From positions 1-6,555 of the forward strand of contig VMTI01000080.1 of NCBI GenBank assembly GCA_013791675.1: 6,555 nucleotides of DNA, read 5' to 3'. This DNA is from a bacterium (GTDB lineage Bacteria; CG03). The first letter of the stretch is position 1. Each line of letters opens with the position of its first letter. A model generated the notes under the pieces. The model saw only the letters and a list, made by a program, of their open reading frames with translations. It made no database searches and was not told where the DNA came from. The position numbers were made by a program, and so were the translations under genes. Below, piece after piece: positions 5,809 to 6,555 of this stretch.

Positions 5809-6555
5809 TTACATCACCCCTTTGCCGAGCAGCCTTTTCAATTCCTCAATATCATTAGTAACAGCAAAAGCCTGTTCTTTAGTAATATATCTTTTTTTAT
5901 AGGCTTCGTAAATTGCTGTATTCTTGGTCTGCATGCCGAATCGTCCGCCTGATTGCATGGCTGTGGCCGCCTGTTCCGCTTTTTCCTCACGGATCATATT
6001 CCGGATGGCGGGCGTTACAAGCAGCGCCTCGCAAATCATCGCCCGGCCCCCGCCCTGTTTTTTCAGCAGCTCCTGACAAAAAACCGCCTGAAGCACAAAG
6101 GAAAGCTGACTTCTTATCTGCGGCTGCTGATGAGGCGGAAAAACATCAATTATTCTGTTTATGGACTGCACAGCGTCAGGGGTGTGAAGCGTCGCGAAAG
6201 CAAGATGTCCTGTTTCGGCTACAGTTAAAGCCGCCTCAATTGTTTCAAGGTCGCGCATTTCGCCGATAAGCATGATATCCGGGTCCTGCCTCATACAATG
6301 CTTGAGAGCATGGCCGAAAGTTTCAGTATCGGCGCCGACTTCCCTTTGCGACACAAGGCATTTTTTATGCGAATGAACATATTCAATAGGGTCCTCTATC
6401 GTGACAATATGGGAACTTCTGTTTTCATTCAGATAGTTTATAATTGAAGCAAGCGTCGTTGATTTTCCGCAGCCCGTGGGGCCTGTCACAAGAATAAGCC
6501 CCGTGCGCATTTTAACAATCTGATGTATGAGCGGCGGCAACCCCAGCTCCTCAAA
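5809..6555 (-). CDS. pilT: Type IV pilus retraction ATPase PilT (C-terminal 248 residues; 5' end outside window)
   Basis: PilT is the hexameric cytoplasmic ATPase that powers pilus retraction and twitching motility. The frame is open to the right edge, beginning FEELGLPPLIHQIVK. This aligns just before the nucleotide-binding core of PilT, so roughly 100-115 N-terminal residues lie outside. The TTG at 6538-6540 is an internal Leu codon, not a start. Numbered from the edge, motifs are: Walker A GPTGCGKST (25-33; Cys where Ser is usual), Asp box TIEDPIEYVH (about 52-61), Walker B DIMLIGEMRD (93-102) with Glu99, His box GHLAFATLHT (116-125), and AIRNMIRE (183-190). The last matches the AIRNLIRE retraction motif that marks PilT rather than the assembly ATPase PilB. 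The C-terminus runs to GKGVM. The stop codon is followed 1 nt later by pilC, whose Shine-Dalgarno lies inside the last pilT codons, so the two are translationally coupled. Confidence 0.96.
   Translation of the reverse strand, partial: FEELGLPPLIHQIVKMRTGLILVTGPTGCGKSTTLASIINYLNENRSSHIVTIEDPIEYVHSHKKCLVSQREVGADTETFGHALKHCMRQDPDIMLIGEMRDLETIEAALTVAETGHLAFATLHTPDAVQSINRIIDVFPPHQQPQIRSQLSFVLQAVFCQELLKKQGGGRAMICEALLVTPAIRNMIREEKAEQAATAMQSGGRFGMQTKNTAIYEAYKKRYITKEQAFAVTNDIEELKRLLGKGVM
5813..5820 (-). promoter_or_regulatory. pilC ribosome-binding site inside the pilT 3' end
   Basis: GGGGTGAT on the minus strand contains GGTGAT, which matches the usual anti-Shine-Dalgarno tail. It falls in the last codons of pilT (Gly-Val-Met), with the pilC ATG following after the pilT stop TAA and one T. 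This supports ATG 5807 as the true pilC start. Confidence 0.7.

Noticed and set aside
5809..6540. TTG at 6538-6540 as the start of a short PilT.
   Set aside because: The frame continues to the right edge with family-conserved residues (FEELGLPP), so this codon is internal and the gene is simply cut by the window.

Overview
All genes in this window lie on the minus strand, so transcription runs from right to left. It looks like ordinary, densely packed bacterial chromosome. The organism is probably a diderm (Gram-negative-type) bacterium: the window holds a type IV pilus retraction ATPase and platform protein, a lipoprotein with a lipobox, and an exported protein with an outer-membrane-family signature. 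The mix of pilus, peptidoglycan, amino-acid and tRNA-modification genes, plus a lipoprotein/outer-membrane pair I cannot name, recalls uncultured phyla such as Elusimicrobiota or Omnitrophota. That placement is a weak inference from protein flavour, not something the sequence proves.

Layout in transcription order: (1) pilT, cut by the right edge; (2) pilC, 1 nt after pilT; (3) a murG-type glycosyltransferase whose 5' end is entangled with a 67-bp perfect inverted repeat; (4) a YjbQ/UPF0047 gene; (5) asd, 1 nt after yjbQ; (6) truA, overlapping asd by 14 nt and starting with TTG. These six genes probably form one operon. A 109-bp spacer follows (the longest non-coding stretch here), carrying a near-consensus sigma70-type promoter. 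It drives (7) an uncharacterised acidic, arginine-free lipoprotein with a TPR-like segment and an EF-hand-like loop. Next, with the Shine-Dalgarno fused to the lipoprotein stop codon, is (8) the start of an exported PorV/UPF0164/FadL-like protein, cut by the left edge.

Functionally, PilT and PilC serve pilus retraction and assembly. MurG makes lipid II. Asd makes aspartate semialdehyde, the precursor of diaminopimelate for the same cell wall and of Met/Thr/Lys. TruA modifies tRNA anticodon arms. YjbQ has a poorly settled role. The lipoprotein and outer-membrane-type protein form a separate envelope unit.

The most unusual feature is the inverted repeat at 4513-4579. It fills most of the pilC-murG junction, appears to supply the start codon and first residues of murG, and would fold the murG ribosome-binding site into a 26-bp hairpin. 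I see no CRISPR array, tRNA, rRNA or complete mobile element, and no clear evidence of a wholly new multi-gene system.
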